Counted from the first letter of the stretch, positions 1 to 11,517 are shown. The stretch is DNA of 64,000 bases from Tetradesmus obliquus (GCA_030272155.1 CP126191.1:9446501-9510500), one strand, 5' to 3'. A program made the numbers and translations. Notes: generated by a model not told the origin, from the letters alone.

Positions 1-869
1 GTTATGCATTCAGCTGTTGCAACGTCTTTCCTGCAACTTTCAAAACTGGGGGTGACAATAGAAGAGGGTGTCACTGACAATGTGTCACCATCAGGACCAC
101 CTGAACAGATGCATGAACACGATTGCTGAACAACGGCTCACTTGCCATTGCCGTCGCAATCACAGTCAAAGGTAGATCATCTGCCTTGATCAACCTAGCA
201 ACCAACCGGTCAAGACCACCACAACAGCCAGCAACTCGTAACATCAACACGACGTGCACAATACCGGGAGACCAATGCATTAGTGCCAGACTGGTAACAA
301 CGATCCCGCCTACATGTAGTGCACCAGACAGCTTCATGCAGGGGTGGTCTCAAACAGTACTGTTGGGATGCTGCCACTGCTGCTGTTGCTTGCAACAGCT
401 TGGCAAAACTCACGAGGGTACACACACCACACTTACCACTGCGGAACTTGCCTGTGACCGCTTCACTCCATCCTACTCCAAACATCACAAGTTGGAGCTC
501 CATGCACAAATCCTGCTTTCTGGCGCAGAAGCAGCGGCTGCAGAATCTGCTACGCCAAGTCACCCCCCTTTCTCTTTCCCACCTGTTTCTTCCCCCCAGC
601 CCCCCCCCCCCCCCCATTTTTTCTTTCCAGACACCTCAGTGCCACTGAGTGCCACGTTAGTAACGTGCCGCTGCAGGGAATTTGCCGCAACTGCCGCTGA
701 TGATCAATTCATGATACATCTCAAAACTCCCTGCTGTACCTGCTGCACATCATACTGTTCTTCAACCCACAGCCAGCACAACGTCTATGCTGCTGCTGAC
801 GCCATCAGAGTGATGTGAGCAGCTGCTTGACGCAACACATCAGCCCTGATCCATCAAACGCACCAGCTG
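1..869. other. Non-genic stretch with poly-C run
   Basis: No convincing gene is visible. Several frames stay open for 60-230 codons on both strands, but their composition is low in complexity and none shows splice-consistent continuation. A run of about 14 C sits near 600-614 after a C/T-rich tract. The last bases pass into a minisatellite unit that continues beyond the LINE fragment. Confidence 0.5.
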
Positions 870-908
870 CCTGGCAACAAGCCTGAGGGCTGCCGGCACG
901 TTTTAATA
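870..908 (+). repeat. Isolated first unit of a ~54-bp minisatellite
   Basis: The segment with AAGCCTGAGGGCTGCCGGCA followed by a TTTTAAT end matches the units of the array at 1368-1640. It stops exactly where retrotransposon sequence begins, so it reads as the left half of an array split by insertion. Confidence 0.6.
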
Positions 909-1367
909 CGCCCTGGCTGCCAGTCTGAGGTTGTTGAGGATGAGCTTCATATGGTCTTTGAGTGCCCTTTCTATGCATCAGTCCGCGAGCGATTTGCTAT
1001 GTTGTTCGAACCCTTCGGGGACTCGTCACAAACATGGGCTACTATTGCTGGTTGCCACCTAGCAGGCGATGACATGATCACTTTTATGAAGCAGGCACCT
1101 GCTTTGGTGGCTGCTTTTGTGCACTGCTGCTATCTGATGCGGTGTCACCCGGACACTGATCCTGAGGTTCTTCTGTCCTCTCAGGCTATTGCTCAAGCTA
1201 TTGATGATGCTGATGAGTTTTTTTTCTGCGATTTCGTCTGACGGTTTGGACGATGATGAGTTGTTCTTCGATGTTTCCTCCCCCTATGAGCCTCTCGTTG
1301 GCTCCTGACTGGGGTTCCCACTCCTCGTTGAGTGGAGCATGTAATGTTATGAAATGTAATGTCAAAC
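909..1367 (+). mobile_element. 5'-truncated LINE (non-LTR retrotransposon) 3' end
   Basis: An open frame from about 909 to the TGA at 1239-1241 has no usable start of its own. It begins with a Cys and then shows an acidic stretch followed by H-x4-C-P-x-Y-A (around 948-980). This is typical of the zinc-knuckle region that follows reverse transcriptase in LINE ORF2 (zf-RVT type); the rest is the C-terminal tail of the ORF. A roughly 125-nt 3' UTR follows, ending in a short ATGTA-rich tail at about 1339-1365. The last 65-70 bp of the UTR recur inverted at 46353-46448 and 52976-53060, which defines a family in this genome. The reverse transcriptase and endonuclease are absent, so the copy is dead. 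Family assignment rests on motif recognition only. Confidence 0.7.
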
Positions 1368-1640
1368 CAGATCACAACCTGCACAGCAGTAAGCCTGAGG
1401 GCTGCCGGCATGTTTTAATGCAGATCACAACCTGCACAGCAGCAAGCCTGAGGGCTGCCGGCATTTTTCAATGCAGATCACAACATGCTCAGCAGCAAGC
1501 CTGATCAGGCCTCATGAGGGCTGCCGGCATGTTTCAATGCAGATCACAACCTGCACAGCAGCAAGCCTGAGGGCTGCCGCGCATCCTATACAAATCGTAA
1601 ACCTGCACAGCAGCAAGCCTGAGGGCTGCCGGCATTGCCA
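1368..1640 (+). repeat. ~54-bp minisatellite, about 5 units
   Basis: Units begin with CAGATCACAACCTGCACAGC and continue with AGCAAGCCTGAGGGCTGCCGGCAT and a short T-rich end. The third unit carries a small internal insertion, the fourth lacks part of the junction, and the last two are shortened. Frames open through it are by-products of the repeat. Confidence 0.85.
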
Positions 1641-1835
1641 AGGACAATTCACAATACAAAATCCGGTTTACGAATGCTGCACTGCTTCTGCATGGGCCTA
1701 CCGTTTCAGCCCCAACTGTACAAGTGCTGTCGAGTCCCTCAGACAGTTGGGACAAAAAAGGTGCAGCGCGTACAGGTGTACTCGACAGCTCCTGTACAGT
1801 CACTATGATCACCAGACAATCAAGATGCAAGTCAA

Positions 1836-1990
1836 GGCACGTCCAGTTGCACATCATGCAACTGGACGTGACATGTGGCTCGTCGAGTTGCGACTGGACG
1901 TGAGCACGTCCAGTTGTGCACTGGACGTCGAGGAGGCAGACTGGACGTCAAACTGGACGAGCACTGGACGTGCAACTGGACACGTGTTAC
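1836..1990. repeat. CTGGACGT-motif cluster with both orientations
   Basis: The octamer CTGGACGT or its reverse complement ACGTCCAG occurs about ten times in 150 bp in irregular spacing, some pairs forming short palindromes. The same motif cluster reappears at 10737-10835. No gene is seen between 1640 and 2348. Confidence 0.7.
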
Positions 1991-2348
1991 AGCACCAGAA
2001 AAGCTGTAACAAAAGCACTGTATGCGTATCTCGACGCCACAGTAAAGCTGCAGTCAACAACACCTCGATGGTGGTCGCCCTCGGCGCTGGTGACTGGCCA
2101 CTGCCTGCTGTCACTGCACAATGTGCATGCATGTGAAGGCTTGCAGGACACGACTGTAAACACCAAACAGCAAACGCATCATGCACAAAGACAAATGCGG
2201 ATGCAGTGCTTTGATGCTCAGCAGCATCTTCTGCTATCAAAAATACACAACCGCTGGAACACCACTGCTCACACCAATGTATGAAATACACACTCACGTC
2301 AACACCAACAGGTTAACGTGGTGGGCCTTCCCTCAGCATGCCCTGTCC

Positions 2349-5300
2349 CTACCTCTCATACTCTTCCAATCTCTGGTTCCTACCTGCCCCTGCCCTCCTG
2401 CTCCTGCCATTCGTTGCTGCTGCTGCTGCTGCTGCTGCATCATCATCCATGTCATCGCTGTTGCCTGCAGCCTCGTCCTCGTCCCTGCTGTTGTTGCTGC
2501 TGCTGTCGCTGTCTGCCTCCTCTTCTGACTCCCCAGACTCCTGCTTCTTGCGCTTTGGCGGCTGCCGCTTCTGACGCTGCTGCCTGCTGCCGCCTGCCGC
2601 CCCACCTGCGCCGCTGTCGGCACCCTTATTGCCTGCTGCTTCAGCCCTGCGCTTCCTCCTCAGGCGCTTCGCTGCAGCCTTGTCCCCGTCGTGGTCTTTG
2701 CCGTGCTTTTCAGCTACCTTGCTCGCTGCAGTTGGCAGGAAAGCCAGCAAGCCCTTTGTGGCATCCCTGCGTAGCTGGTCAACGGTTGGGCGGTCTCCGG
2801 CCTGCATAGCTCCAACCACGCCTTTCTGCAAACAGCATTTACAACAGCAGATGCATGCACATACGTCAGAGGCTGCTCAGGGGGACTCAATGAAAAATGA
2901 TGCTGTGCACTTGACATGTGTTCCTGCAAGTGCAGCGGGACAACAGTTGCAGCAGCACTGATGGCAGTGTGTGCATGTCTGTCAGAGACGCTATGTAAAA
3001 CTTGGACCTGTACAGCAACAGTAAGTGTGCAGTGTTGATATTGCAACGCGTGGTCATTTGGCTGCCATCGATCGTTGTCACGCCTATCCTTTGCAGTCAG
3101 GACGCAATGACTTACCAGAGCAGTGTCATATGTTCCAAACCACCATGTAGCTGCATGCGCCGTGTGGGAATTTCAAGTTGAAGAGACAAAGGTGACTGCG
3201 CCTGTTTTGGTGCTCTCTGCAGACTCACAGGAAACCTGGACAACACACCAGAGAAAGAAAAGATTAGAAATTTCAAAAGCAGCATGCTGAATCAAGTGTC
3301 ACCAGACAGCTCACCCTGGCCAGTCCAATCTCCTGCACCAACTCTGGAGGCACGTGATGCGCGCCTAGCAGCTTGTTCAGGTTCTTCCAAGCAGCACCGC
3401 CATGTGAGCCCTTGCCAGCACCAGCTGCACTAGCTGCGGCAGGTGCAGCTGCAGACCGTGGGTGCTGGTCATGCACAGCACGCCTGCTGGGTGCTGTGCT
3501 GGAGGCGTGGCTGCCTACCCCAGCAGCCACAGCGCTGTCGAGGCTCTGCGTCTCATCATGCTGCTGCTGCTGCTGCCCCTGCAGGCGTTGCTGCTGGCTC
3601 AACTGCTGCAGCTGCGCTGGCAACTGTACATTGCCGCTGCGCAGCAGCTGCTGAGGACTGTGAGGGTGCCTGCATTTGTGTGGTAACAACAAAACAAACG
3701 AGTGCAAATGAAGCATCAGCATTTTTCTGAAGTTTTCATATGGAATGCACAGCAGCTGATGATGTTGTTGCTGCATTCTGCACTGTTGCTGTACTAATGC
3801 CCCCAACATCCATGCTGGTTCCAACCGAAAAAAACACCACTTCTTACCGCCTGTCGAAATATACGATTGCAGTTGTGATTGTGCTGCTGCAGTTTGCAGG
3901 AAGATGTATCATTGCATAGGCCGTCACTGCAGCAGAAGGATGGTGTCACTCACCCGGTGCTGCTCCGCTCCTGCGGTGCCGCCAGCAGCTGTGTCTGCTG
4001 TCTGTAGGTACACAGCAAAAAATGAACGCGTGCCACATGCAGACAAAAACACAAGCAGAAGAGCAAGCTCAGCAGCTGTGCACATCAACAGTCAATAAGC
4101 TTGCTGAGCCTTAAGCTTGCGCTGTGGCAGATTAAATCTTGCTGCCGGTATCAGCCAGACACATCTCACACAAGAAACAATAGCATCAAGCATGTTTGTT
4201 AGCTGCTTTCGCTGTTGCCGCTGTTGCTGCTGTCAGAGCAATGTTGAATGTGTGGCGCCTTTGGCACACACCACCCATGCTGCCTTGCATGACTCTGCAC
4301 AACTGTGTAGCCCACCTTTTCGTGCCCTGCTGTTGCTGCTCCAGCGCTGTGCCTTGGAACATCTGCAGCGCCGCCCAGAGCCTGCAGCGGTGCAGCAAGA
4401 TAGATCATACATGAGGTAGAGCACGATACGCTTATGTGCCCTGATTGTGGTTGATATTTGAAATACTTTCAGTGCATCTTGCCAACCAGCACTTGCACTT
4501 CATACACCAGCAGATGCTATTACGAAAGCACTTCACCATCACAGAGCTAAAGACACTTCCAAAATGCTGCTGTCTTGACAATGTGTTTGTCATTTCACCT
4601 GATCTGGGAACCAGCGGGCGACCAGGCTGCCAGGTGCAGGCTGTTGGCTGGCCAGCTCTGCAGTCTCGCCCAGGGCGCTTGCGAACTCCTCATCTGTGAC
4701 ACCCTGTGCTGTCGCTGCGCGCCGCTCAGCTGCCTTGTCCGCGAGCTTTGCGAACGGCAGCAGCTGCTCTTGCAGTGGCGCAGGCTGCTCGTGCCGTCGC
4801 TCGTACAGCTCCCAGAAGCTCTCTTTCCAGGCATCTGCTGCTGCTTCAGCTGCGCGAGATCTTTGCGCTTTGTGACGGTGGCTGGCACTGCAGCAGCCAC
4901 TGCTGCCTCCACTGCTTCGCTGATCTCGTCTGCTGCCTCTGCGCCCATGCTGCCATGTTCTGCTGCCCTCAACATCTCCGCAATAGCTGCTGTCTTGGCA
5001 GCATCAGCCGCTGCATGGGCGTGCTCAATGGTCTTGGCCTGCTGGGAGGCTTTCCTGCGGCAGCAAGGGAGGTGGCAGCAACTGTAGCATCCGACATTTT
5101 TTCTTGGTGATTGCAAGTTCTCAAGTGCAACGTTGTGTGGTCATCGGCTACAAAAACGGTCGCAGCCTCTAAGTCAGAACCCGCCCCTCCTTGCTCTCTG
5201 GTGCACTTGTGCATCTGATCACAAGACTTTGACTGATGCAAGAGCTGCAAAGCTATAGAAGGACAACTGTAAAACAATGGCCTTCCTCTGGAAAGCATGC

Positions 5301-5882
5301 TGCCACTCACTTTCTGATCTTCTCTGCAGCATCTTGGGTGCTCACGCCGAACACGTCCTCCATCACCTGGACAATGGCCAGGCGCAGCGGCTCCCACACC
5401 AGGTCCTTCTCGGACACCTTGATGCACTGCCCCTTGTAGCAGCTGTTCTTGTGGTCCACCTTGGGGTTGCCCATGTCGTCCAGATCTGAGTTGCCGTCGC
5501 TTGTGGTCATGAACGCCTGCACACGCACAACACAGCGTCACTGCACGTATGCATACAGTGCATGCATAATTGCTGCGGGCAAAAGCAGCATACTGCGCAA
5601 GGTGAAGCGCAACAACGACACAGCTCTTGCAGTTGCTGTTGTTTGCAGGTGCTGTTGCTTGAAGCTGCTGAGTGCTGCAGCATGCGCGCTTTGAGCTGGG
5701 AAGCACGCGCATATGCATTTGCTCTAACTGTTCTGTGACCGAACATAGTGTGCCATATCCAGAGCTGTGTATGTGCATGTTCGTACCAGCACAGTCTGTG
5801 TGTGCTTCGGCCACATGACAAACACTCTTGAAAGCAGCTTGCTTGACTTGTCCTCAGCCGCTGGTCTTTCTGCGGCTCCTGG

Positions 5883-5920
<38 letters not shown>

Positions 5921-6452
5921 ACGTTGCTGCTGCGCTGCTGCTGCTGGCCTGCCTGGCCATACTCCTGCCTGTGCTCCTGGCCCTGCTGGCACCTGCAGTG
6001 CATAGCACCAGCTTAGGTGACATATGAACATGGATGTGCGTGGTACTGTGCTGCTGCTTGGGGCGTTGAGCTTGGGTAACTGGTGCAGCTGCCTCAGGCA
6101 TCCTGCCTGCACATCCAGCTGCTTTACCTGTGGCCCTCCCCTTGCCTGCCACCTTGCCTAGCACCTCCACCTTGAGCATCAGCTGCCCATCGTCTATTGT
6201 GGAAACTACTGCTGCGTTGCCCTGCAGCGCCTTCTGCAGGCATCTGCGCAGGGGTATCGCCCCCTTGGCTGTGATGATCTGGAGGTCGTCCTCGCTTGCT
6301 GCGCGTGTTGCCTTCTTGATCTCGCCCCACACCTCCTCATAAACTGTGTCTAGGCCATCGTTCTCTTCATAGACCCATGCGATTTTTAGAAGCTTGTGGC
6401 CGTCGATGTCAAACACAATGGCGTCCAAGTGATCATCATGAGTTGCTGCCAT
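2349..6452 (-). CDS. Unrecognised basic, probably nuclear protein (8 exons, one frameshift)
   Basis: Proposed exons, in order: 6452-6128, 5992-5826, 5516-5311, 5054-4599, 3997-3954, 3886-3848, 3669-3315, 2825-2349 (TAG stop). All have GT-AG borders and compatible phases. The start is the ATG at 6452, followed by an acidic N-terminal domain of about 100 residues. Exon 2 is mostly an Ala run coded by a CTG tract. Exon 3 is a compact folded-looking segment with two Cys. Exon 4 is a helical Ala/Glu/Lys region. Exon 8 is strongly basic (clusters of K/R typical of nuclear localisation), then acidic-Ser rich, ending with Ala and R-rich segments. Within exon 4 the frame shifts by one base at a CAG run (about 4833-4846): codon-like sequence continues in the next frame up to a good donor. 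This is either an assembly error or an inactivating indel. With one base restored the length is about 690 residues. The family is not recognised; exons 5 and 6 are the weakest calls. Confidence 0.5.
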
Positions 6453-7104
6453 GTTCAGCCGATCATTTCAAACCCATCTACAAAGCATAACACGGGATCG
6501 CAAAGCGTCGAGCGCCTTGGTCGAAGTTAGTGATGAATCACTTGTCATCTTGATCTGTGGTTTGAACGACACAGCTGCAGCTGTTACATAACATCTGGGC
6601 CAGCAGTGCCATATAGACTATGTGATTGCTAGCTCACCAACCTGAAAAAGAAATTATTACATCAGTCGACTTTGAGTTTGATGCTCATTGGTATTCCCGC
6701 CTGATACTTTTCTCAGGGGCTGCACCGGTGCAGGTACCTGCGTTGCTCTTGCATTGCTGACATCTCTCCAGAGATCCAGCAGATCAAACTGCTGCTTCTG
6801 TGCAGTCTAATATACGTCAACACCTCCAAACAGGCAGCAGCAGCAGACGCGACAATGGGATGCACGAGAGCAGCTCCAGAGCCTTGAGTCTTGACGTGTT
6901 CAGACAATTCAGTCAAACCAAAGGTATCCCAGGCCGCAGCCTGTCGGCTTGTATGGCTGCATACCACAGCAAGCCGATGACATAGTAAGCGGTGACTGAG
7001 AGAAAGAGGGTATCATATGCATGACAGGGAAGCACACAATGCGCACACCCTGCATGCCTACCCAAACGGAAAATAAATGGCAGCCCTGCTTCACAGGAGC
7101 AAAG
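6453..7104. other. Spacer upstream of the 6452 gene
   Basis: This presumably holds the promoter of the minus-strand gene starting at 6452. No TATA box or other defined element stands out, and no ORF on either strand continues across plausible splice sites. Confidence 0.4.
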
Positions 7105-8360
7105 ACAATGTGTGCGCAGCTGTTTGGGCAGCTGCTGGGCATGGTGGGAGGCGTGGAGGCGCATGAGGTGTCCTCATCGATGATGCGATATCGCTACACA
7201 CACACCCTTCCTTGAGTTATGCGGGCGTTGCGTGTGAACACACAACGCGAAGCTAGTCATTCATTCAGCCGCTGGGGTGCAGTCAATGACACTAGGTTGC
7301 GCCGCAGGCGTTTTGCGCTGCTGTGACAATGGCCATGGCCTGGCCAGGCAGCGCAGCGCAGCTGGAGCAAGCTGGGGCATGTGTGTGCCTGCAAGCAGGT
7401 GGCCAGTGTGCGCTGGCGCCCAATACACAGCAGCAATCAATCATTGCTGCTCACCGCTGACAGAACAGCATCTGCGCTGTGTGCGCAGCTGTTTGGGCAG
7501 CTGCTGGGAAAGGGAGGAGGCGTGGAGGCGCATGAGGTGTCCTCATCGCCATAAACGTCCCCTGCCTTTGCTTGCGCGGGTGTTGAGTGTGATCACACCA
7601 CGCGTAGCACATTCGTTCATTCGGCTGCTGGGTTGCCGGCAATGGCGCCAGGTTGAGCCGCAGGTGTCTTGCGCTGCTGTGACGGTGGCCAGGCAGCGCA
7701 GCGCAGCCGGAGCAAGCTGGGGCATGTGTGTGCCTGCAAGCAGGTGGCCAGTGTGCGCTGGCGCCCCATGCACAGCAGCGGTCTATCATTGCTGCTCACC
7801 GCTGGCAGAACAGCATCTGCGCTGTGTGCGCAGCTGTTTGGGCAGGTGCTGGGAAAGGGAGGAGGCGTGGAGGCGCATGAGGTGTCCTCATCGCCATAAA
7901 CGTCCCCTGCCTTTGCTTGCGCGGGTGTTGAGTGTGATCACACCACGCGTAGCACATTCGTTCATTCGGCTGCTGGGTTGCCGGCAATGGCGCCAGGTTG
8001 AGCCGCAGGTGTCTTGCGCTGCTGTGACGGTGGCCAGGCAGCGCAGCGCAGCCGGAGCAAGCTGGGGCATGTGTGTGCCTGCAAGCAGGTGGCCAGTGTG
8101 CGCTGGCGCCCCATGCACAGCAGCGGTCTATCATTGCTGCTCACCGCTGGCAGAACAGCATCTGCGCTGTGTGCGCAGCTGTCTGGGCAGCTGCTGGGAA
8201 AGGGAGGAGGCGTGGAGGCGCATGAGGTGTCCTCATCGCCATAAACGCCCCATGCCTTTACGCGGGTGTTGAGTGTGATTACATCAGGCGTAGCACATTC
8301 ATTCATTCAGCTGCTAAATGGCAGCAATGGCGCCAGGTTGAGCCGCAGCCTGCGGCACAG
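7105..8360 (+). repeat. 345-bp satellite array, three units plus a diverged leader
   Basis: Two near-identical units are offset by exactly 345 bp (for example the same GTGTGCGCAGCTGTTTGGGC segment near 7482 and 7827, then near 8172). A more diverged part-unit starts at about 7105. The last unit degrades after about 8330. Because 345 is a multiple of three, one plus frame stays open for 331 codons (7277-8272) as a 115-residue repeat; minus frames are interrupted in every unit. I regard it as satellite DNA, but a repeat protein cannot be excluded. Confidence 0.85.
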
Positions 8361-8478
8361 TGTCTTGCGCTTCTGTGCAGCCCTGTGTTTGTGTGTGCGC
8401 GTGTTTGGGTGTGTTACAAGGTAGAAGTTCTACGCATATTTGATGTAAAATGCATGGAAGGGCAAGCGCACGTGTATG

Positions 8479-8500
8479 AATGAATGAATGAATGAATGAA
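8479..8500 (+). repeat. (TGAA)n microsatellite
   Basis: Five to six perfect TGAA units lie immediately before the first unit of the 279-bp array and mark the junction between the two satellites. Confidence 0.9.
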
Positions 8501-9745
8501 GCTGTCTGGCTTGCACTCGCAGTGCTTCACCAAAGCAGTTGATCTGTGCTGCTGGCAGCTGGTGCAGCCAAGGAAGCCGCATGTGCAGCGCTGAGTGCTG
8601 CGTCCTGCCTGTTCCTGCAAGCGCATTTGCGGCTAATGTGGCAGCAGTTTTGATGCTGACATGAACGTGTTCTGCGCCACCTTGAGGCTCATGCCCTGTT
8701 GTCTAACAGGCACAGCGCAGCGCCGCGGCATCAAGAGAATGTGTGCGCAAGCGGGCGCTGCGCATGCCATGCTGCGGCAGCTGTCTGGCTTGCACTCGCA
8801 GTGCTTCACCACAGCAGTTGATCTGTGCTGCTGGCAGCTGGTGCAGCAAAGCAAGCCGCATGTGCAGCGCTGAGTGCTGCGTCCGGCCTGTTCCTGCAAG
8901 CGCATGAGAAGCGGATGTGGCAGCGGTTTGAATGCTGACAAGAATGTCTTCTGCGCCACCACGCGGCTCATCCCCTGTTGTCCAACAGGCACAGCGCAGC
9001 GCCGCGGCATCAAGAGAATGTGTGCGCAAGCGGGCGCTGCGCATGCCATGCTGCGGCAGCTGTCTGGCTTGCACTCGCAGTGCTTCACCAAAGCAGTTGA
9101 TCTGTGCTGCTGGCAGCTGGTGCAGCCAAGGAAGCCGCATGTGCAGCGCTGAGTGCTGCGTCCGGCCTGTTCCTGCAAGCGCATTTGCGGCTAATGTGGC
9201 AGCAGTTTTGATGCTGACATGAACGCGTTCTGCGCCACCTTGAGGCTCATGCCCTGTTGTCTAACAGGCACAGCGCAGCGCCGCGGCATCAAGAGAATGT
9301 GTGCGCAAGCGGGCGCTGCGCATGCCATGCTGCGGCAGCTGTCTGGCTTGCACTCGCAGTGCTTCACCACAGCAGTTGATCTGTGCTGCTGGCAGCTGGT
9401 GCAGCAAAGCAAGCCACATGTGCAGCGCTGAGTGCTGCGTCCGGCCTGTTCCTGCAAGCGCATGAGAAGCGGATGTGGCAGCGGTTTGAATGCTGACAAG
9501 AATGTCTTCTGCGCCACCATGCGGCTCATCCCCTGTTGTCTAACAGGCACAGGGTAGCGCCGGCTTCAAGAGAATGTGTGCGCAAGCGGGCGCTGCGCAT
9601 GCCATGATGCGGCAGCTGTCTGGCTTGCACTCGCAGTGCTTCACCACAGCAGTTGATCTGTGCTGCTGGCAGCTGGTGCAGCCAAGGAAGCCGCATGTGC
9701 AGCGCTGAGTGCTGCGTCCGGCCTGTTCCTGCAAGCGCATGAGAA
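8501..9745 (-). repeat. 279-bp satellite array, about 4.5 units
   Basis: The segment GCTGTCTGGCTTGCACTCGC recurs at 8501, 8780, 9059, 9338 and about 9615, giving periods of 279, 279, 279 and 277 bp. Alternate units share variants (for example AAAGCAG versus ACAGCAG after the CTTCACC), suggesting that a dimer was duplicated. The period is a multiple of three, so two minus frames stay open over two units (8633-9184 and 8703-9140) and would encode a Cys-rich 93-residue repeat. Both frames are equally open, which argues for repeat by-product rather than selection on protein. Confidence 0.85.
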
Positions 9746-10287
9746 GCCGCTGGTGGTGGTGTTGCTGCTGCTGCTGCTGGTGGTGATACTGCTCCAGCTG
9801 CTGCTGATGCAGCTGCTGCTGCTGCTCTTGCTGCTGCTGACGCTGCTGCTGCTCCTCTCTGTTGTCCTGGGCTGGCACCAACAGCTTCCTGCTGCACACC
9901 TGCAGATGGTGCAGCTGTGTGAGCTACAACAGCAGGAACCCGCCCTGGGAGCTGCAAGAAACCAAGTGCTGGACAGCAGCCGCGCACTAAGCCAGCTGTT
10001 GGCCATTGTGCCTGCTTGGTGACGCTAGCGAATGCTTAGCCTGCCGGCTGGTAAGTGACACCTGCAAGTTTTACTGCAGTTGGTAGGGATGCCGTACCTG
10101 CACCCTGTCGCGTGTTCTTTGAGTTGCATTTGCCAGTTACATGTTTCCTGTACCATGTGGAGCTGCTGCAGTCATCCCAGGCGCCGCAGACGGGGCAGTG
10201 CCTCTCCACTTCTCCAGGCACGCTATTTGACGGGCGCTTGGGGGCATCTTCGTAAGCATTGTAACGTTCTGTTTTAGTTTTAGGCAT
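9526..10287 (-). CDS. Partial gene: small zinc-binding N-terminal exon, uncertain continuation
   Basis: The ATG at 10287 opens a 63-codon exon (10287-10098) ending at a good donor, CAG|GTACGG. It contains a C-x2-C ... H-x5-C pattern (CPVCG, then about 20 residues on, KHVTGKC) that looks like a single zinc finger, and a polar, basic N-terminus. Downstream an acceptor at 10011 allows continuation into a Gln/Ala-rich region coded by CTG/CAG runs (about 9740-9900) that merges into the 279-bp satellite. Which frame is used there, and where the gene ends, cannot be decided. I do not recognise the family. The gene may have been truncated by satellite expansion. Confidence 0.35.
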
Positions 10288-10736
10288 TTACAACGTTATC
10301 TAAACAGCGACTCGGCAAGCGGGCCCGCGAGATGTTTTGTGCGCTTGTGTCGTTCAGAAAGGCTGATGATAGCCAGAGTAACCCTGCAAATCCTTTGTTT
10401 ACGGGCAACAACATTGGATTTGCATGATGAGGATCGCAGAATGGTCACAGCAGGTCGGTGACAGGCTTTAGTTCACAAATGCAGCAGTGTCTTCGAGGCA
10501 GCCACCCTTGAAAGCTTGTTTGTTCACAATCAATGTAAATTTATGGCCTCATCTGCTGTGATAACCGGCGCTGGTATCAACAAACCCTGCAGCAGGTTGC
10601 ATAAGCACGAAAGCTGCCAAACGGGCCACATTCAAGCGGTAAATAGCAGAAAACACCCATGCGATGCGTTCGACGCGGCGGTGACGCCTTAGTTCAGGAG
10701 TCAACGTTGCAGCAGCAGCACACGTCAAGTTGCATG
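10288..10736. other. Spacer, nothing recognised
   Basis: Non-repetitive sequence upstream of the 10287 start. I see no ORF with splice support, no RNA gene and no clear promoter motif. Confidence 0.4.
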
Positions 10737-10835
10737 GTGCCAGGACGTGCACCTGGACTCGCATACAGCCAACTGGACGCAATGTGCGGCAACTGGACGT
10801 GCCTGAGCGTGCCTGGACCTGCAACTGGACTTCCT
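10737..10835. repeat. Second CTGGAC(GT) motif cluster
   Basis: Six or more CTGGAC-containing octamers in about 100 bp, the same motif as at 1836-1990, here mostly in one orientation. Confidence 0.6.
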
Positions 10836-10865
10836 GGTGACCATAGTGAGTCTGCTGATGTGACA

Positions 10866-10975
10866 GGTGCATGACGAAGTAGGGCCAGGTGCATGACAAG
10901 GTAGGGCCAGGTGCATGACGAAGTAGGGCCAGGTGCATGACAAGGTAGGGCCAGGTGCATGACGAAGTAGGGCCA
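10866..10975 (+). repeat. 22-bp minisatellite, 5 units, alternating variants
   Basis: Five head-to-tail units beginning AGGTGCATGAC alternate between CGAAGTAGGGCC and CAAGGTAGGGCC, so the real higher-order unit is a 44-bp dimer. It lies in the spacer beyond the 3' end of the endotoxin-like gene. Confidence 0.95.
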
Positions 10976-11517
10976 AGTGTGCATAGTCAACAAAAGGTCA
11001 ACCAACTGTTATGCAGAACACCCAGCAATCAGCCGGCCAACACACCACAAGAGCAATCAACACGCGAATAAAACACCGTGCACAACACCAGGAGCTCAGT
11101 GCATTTGTGCAACCCCAGTGACATTTCATCTGTTCCATAATGCGTGCAGCCAGCACACTTGCAGCGTTGGGCCTCGCGCTTTGTGCGTCTCCGTCAACAC
11201 AGTCAAATGCACTAGTTTAGATCCGTCGTTATTGAATCCGTTCAAAACGCATTTGTTGAGGCGTACGCACGCCACAACATCAAGTCAAACCCACTGCAAT
11301 CTGCAAGAACCAGGTGGCCAAAGGTACCACAAGAACGAGCACCACAAACGCGCACAGCTATGCGCAGTACGCTACATGGAGCTTATTCAGTAGTCATAAC
11401 CACCATGAGAAGCTGTGACGTCTTGATCATCAGCAGCGGTGTTGCTGTTGAACCCACCACAGCTGGAAATGTCCCTGCCTACTGACAAAGCCGCTCTTCG
11501 ACTCGGCTGACGCCTCG

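Noticed and set aside
1471-2136. 221-codon plus-strand frame
   Set aside because: It runs through the 54-bp minisatellite and the CTGGACGT cluster, so its openness is a repeat effect.
7277-8272. 331-codon plus-strand frame
   Set aside because: It follows exactly the 345-bp satellite and has no start context or similarity; kept as a finding to test, not as a gene.
8479-9745. CRISPR-like array
   Set aside because: Units are 279 bp, contiguous and without spacers; the sequence is eukaryotic satellite DNA.
11400-11517. SECIS element after the endotoxin-like gene
   Set aside because: An ATGA and a later TGAC occur, but the required AA apical loop and GA/AG core spacing cannot be formed by eye.
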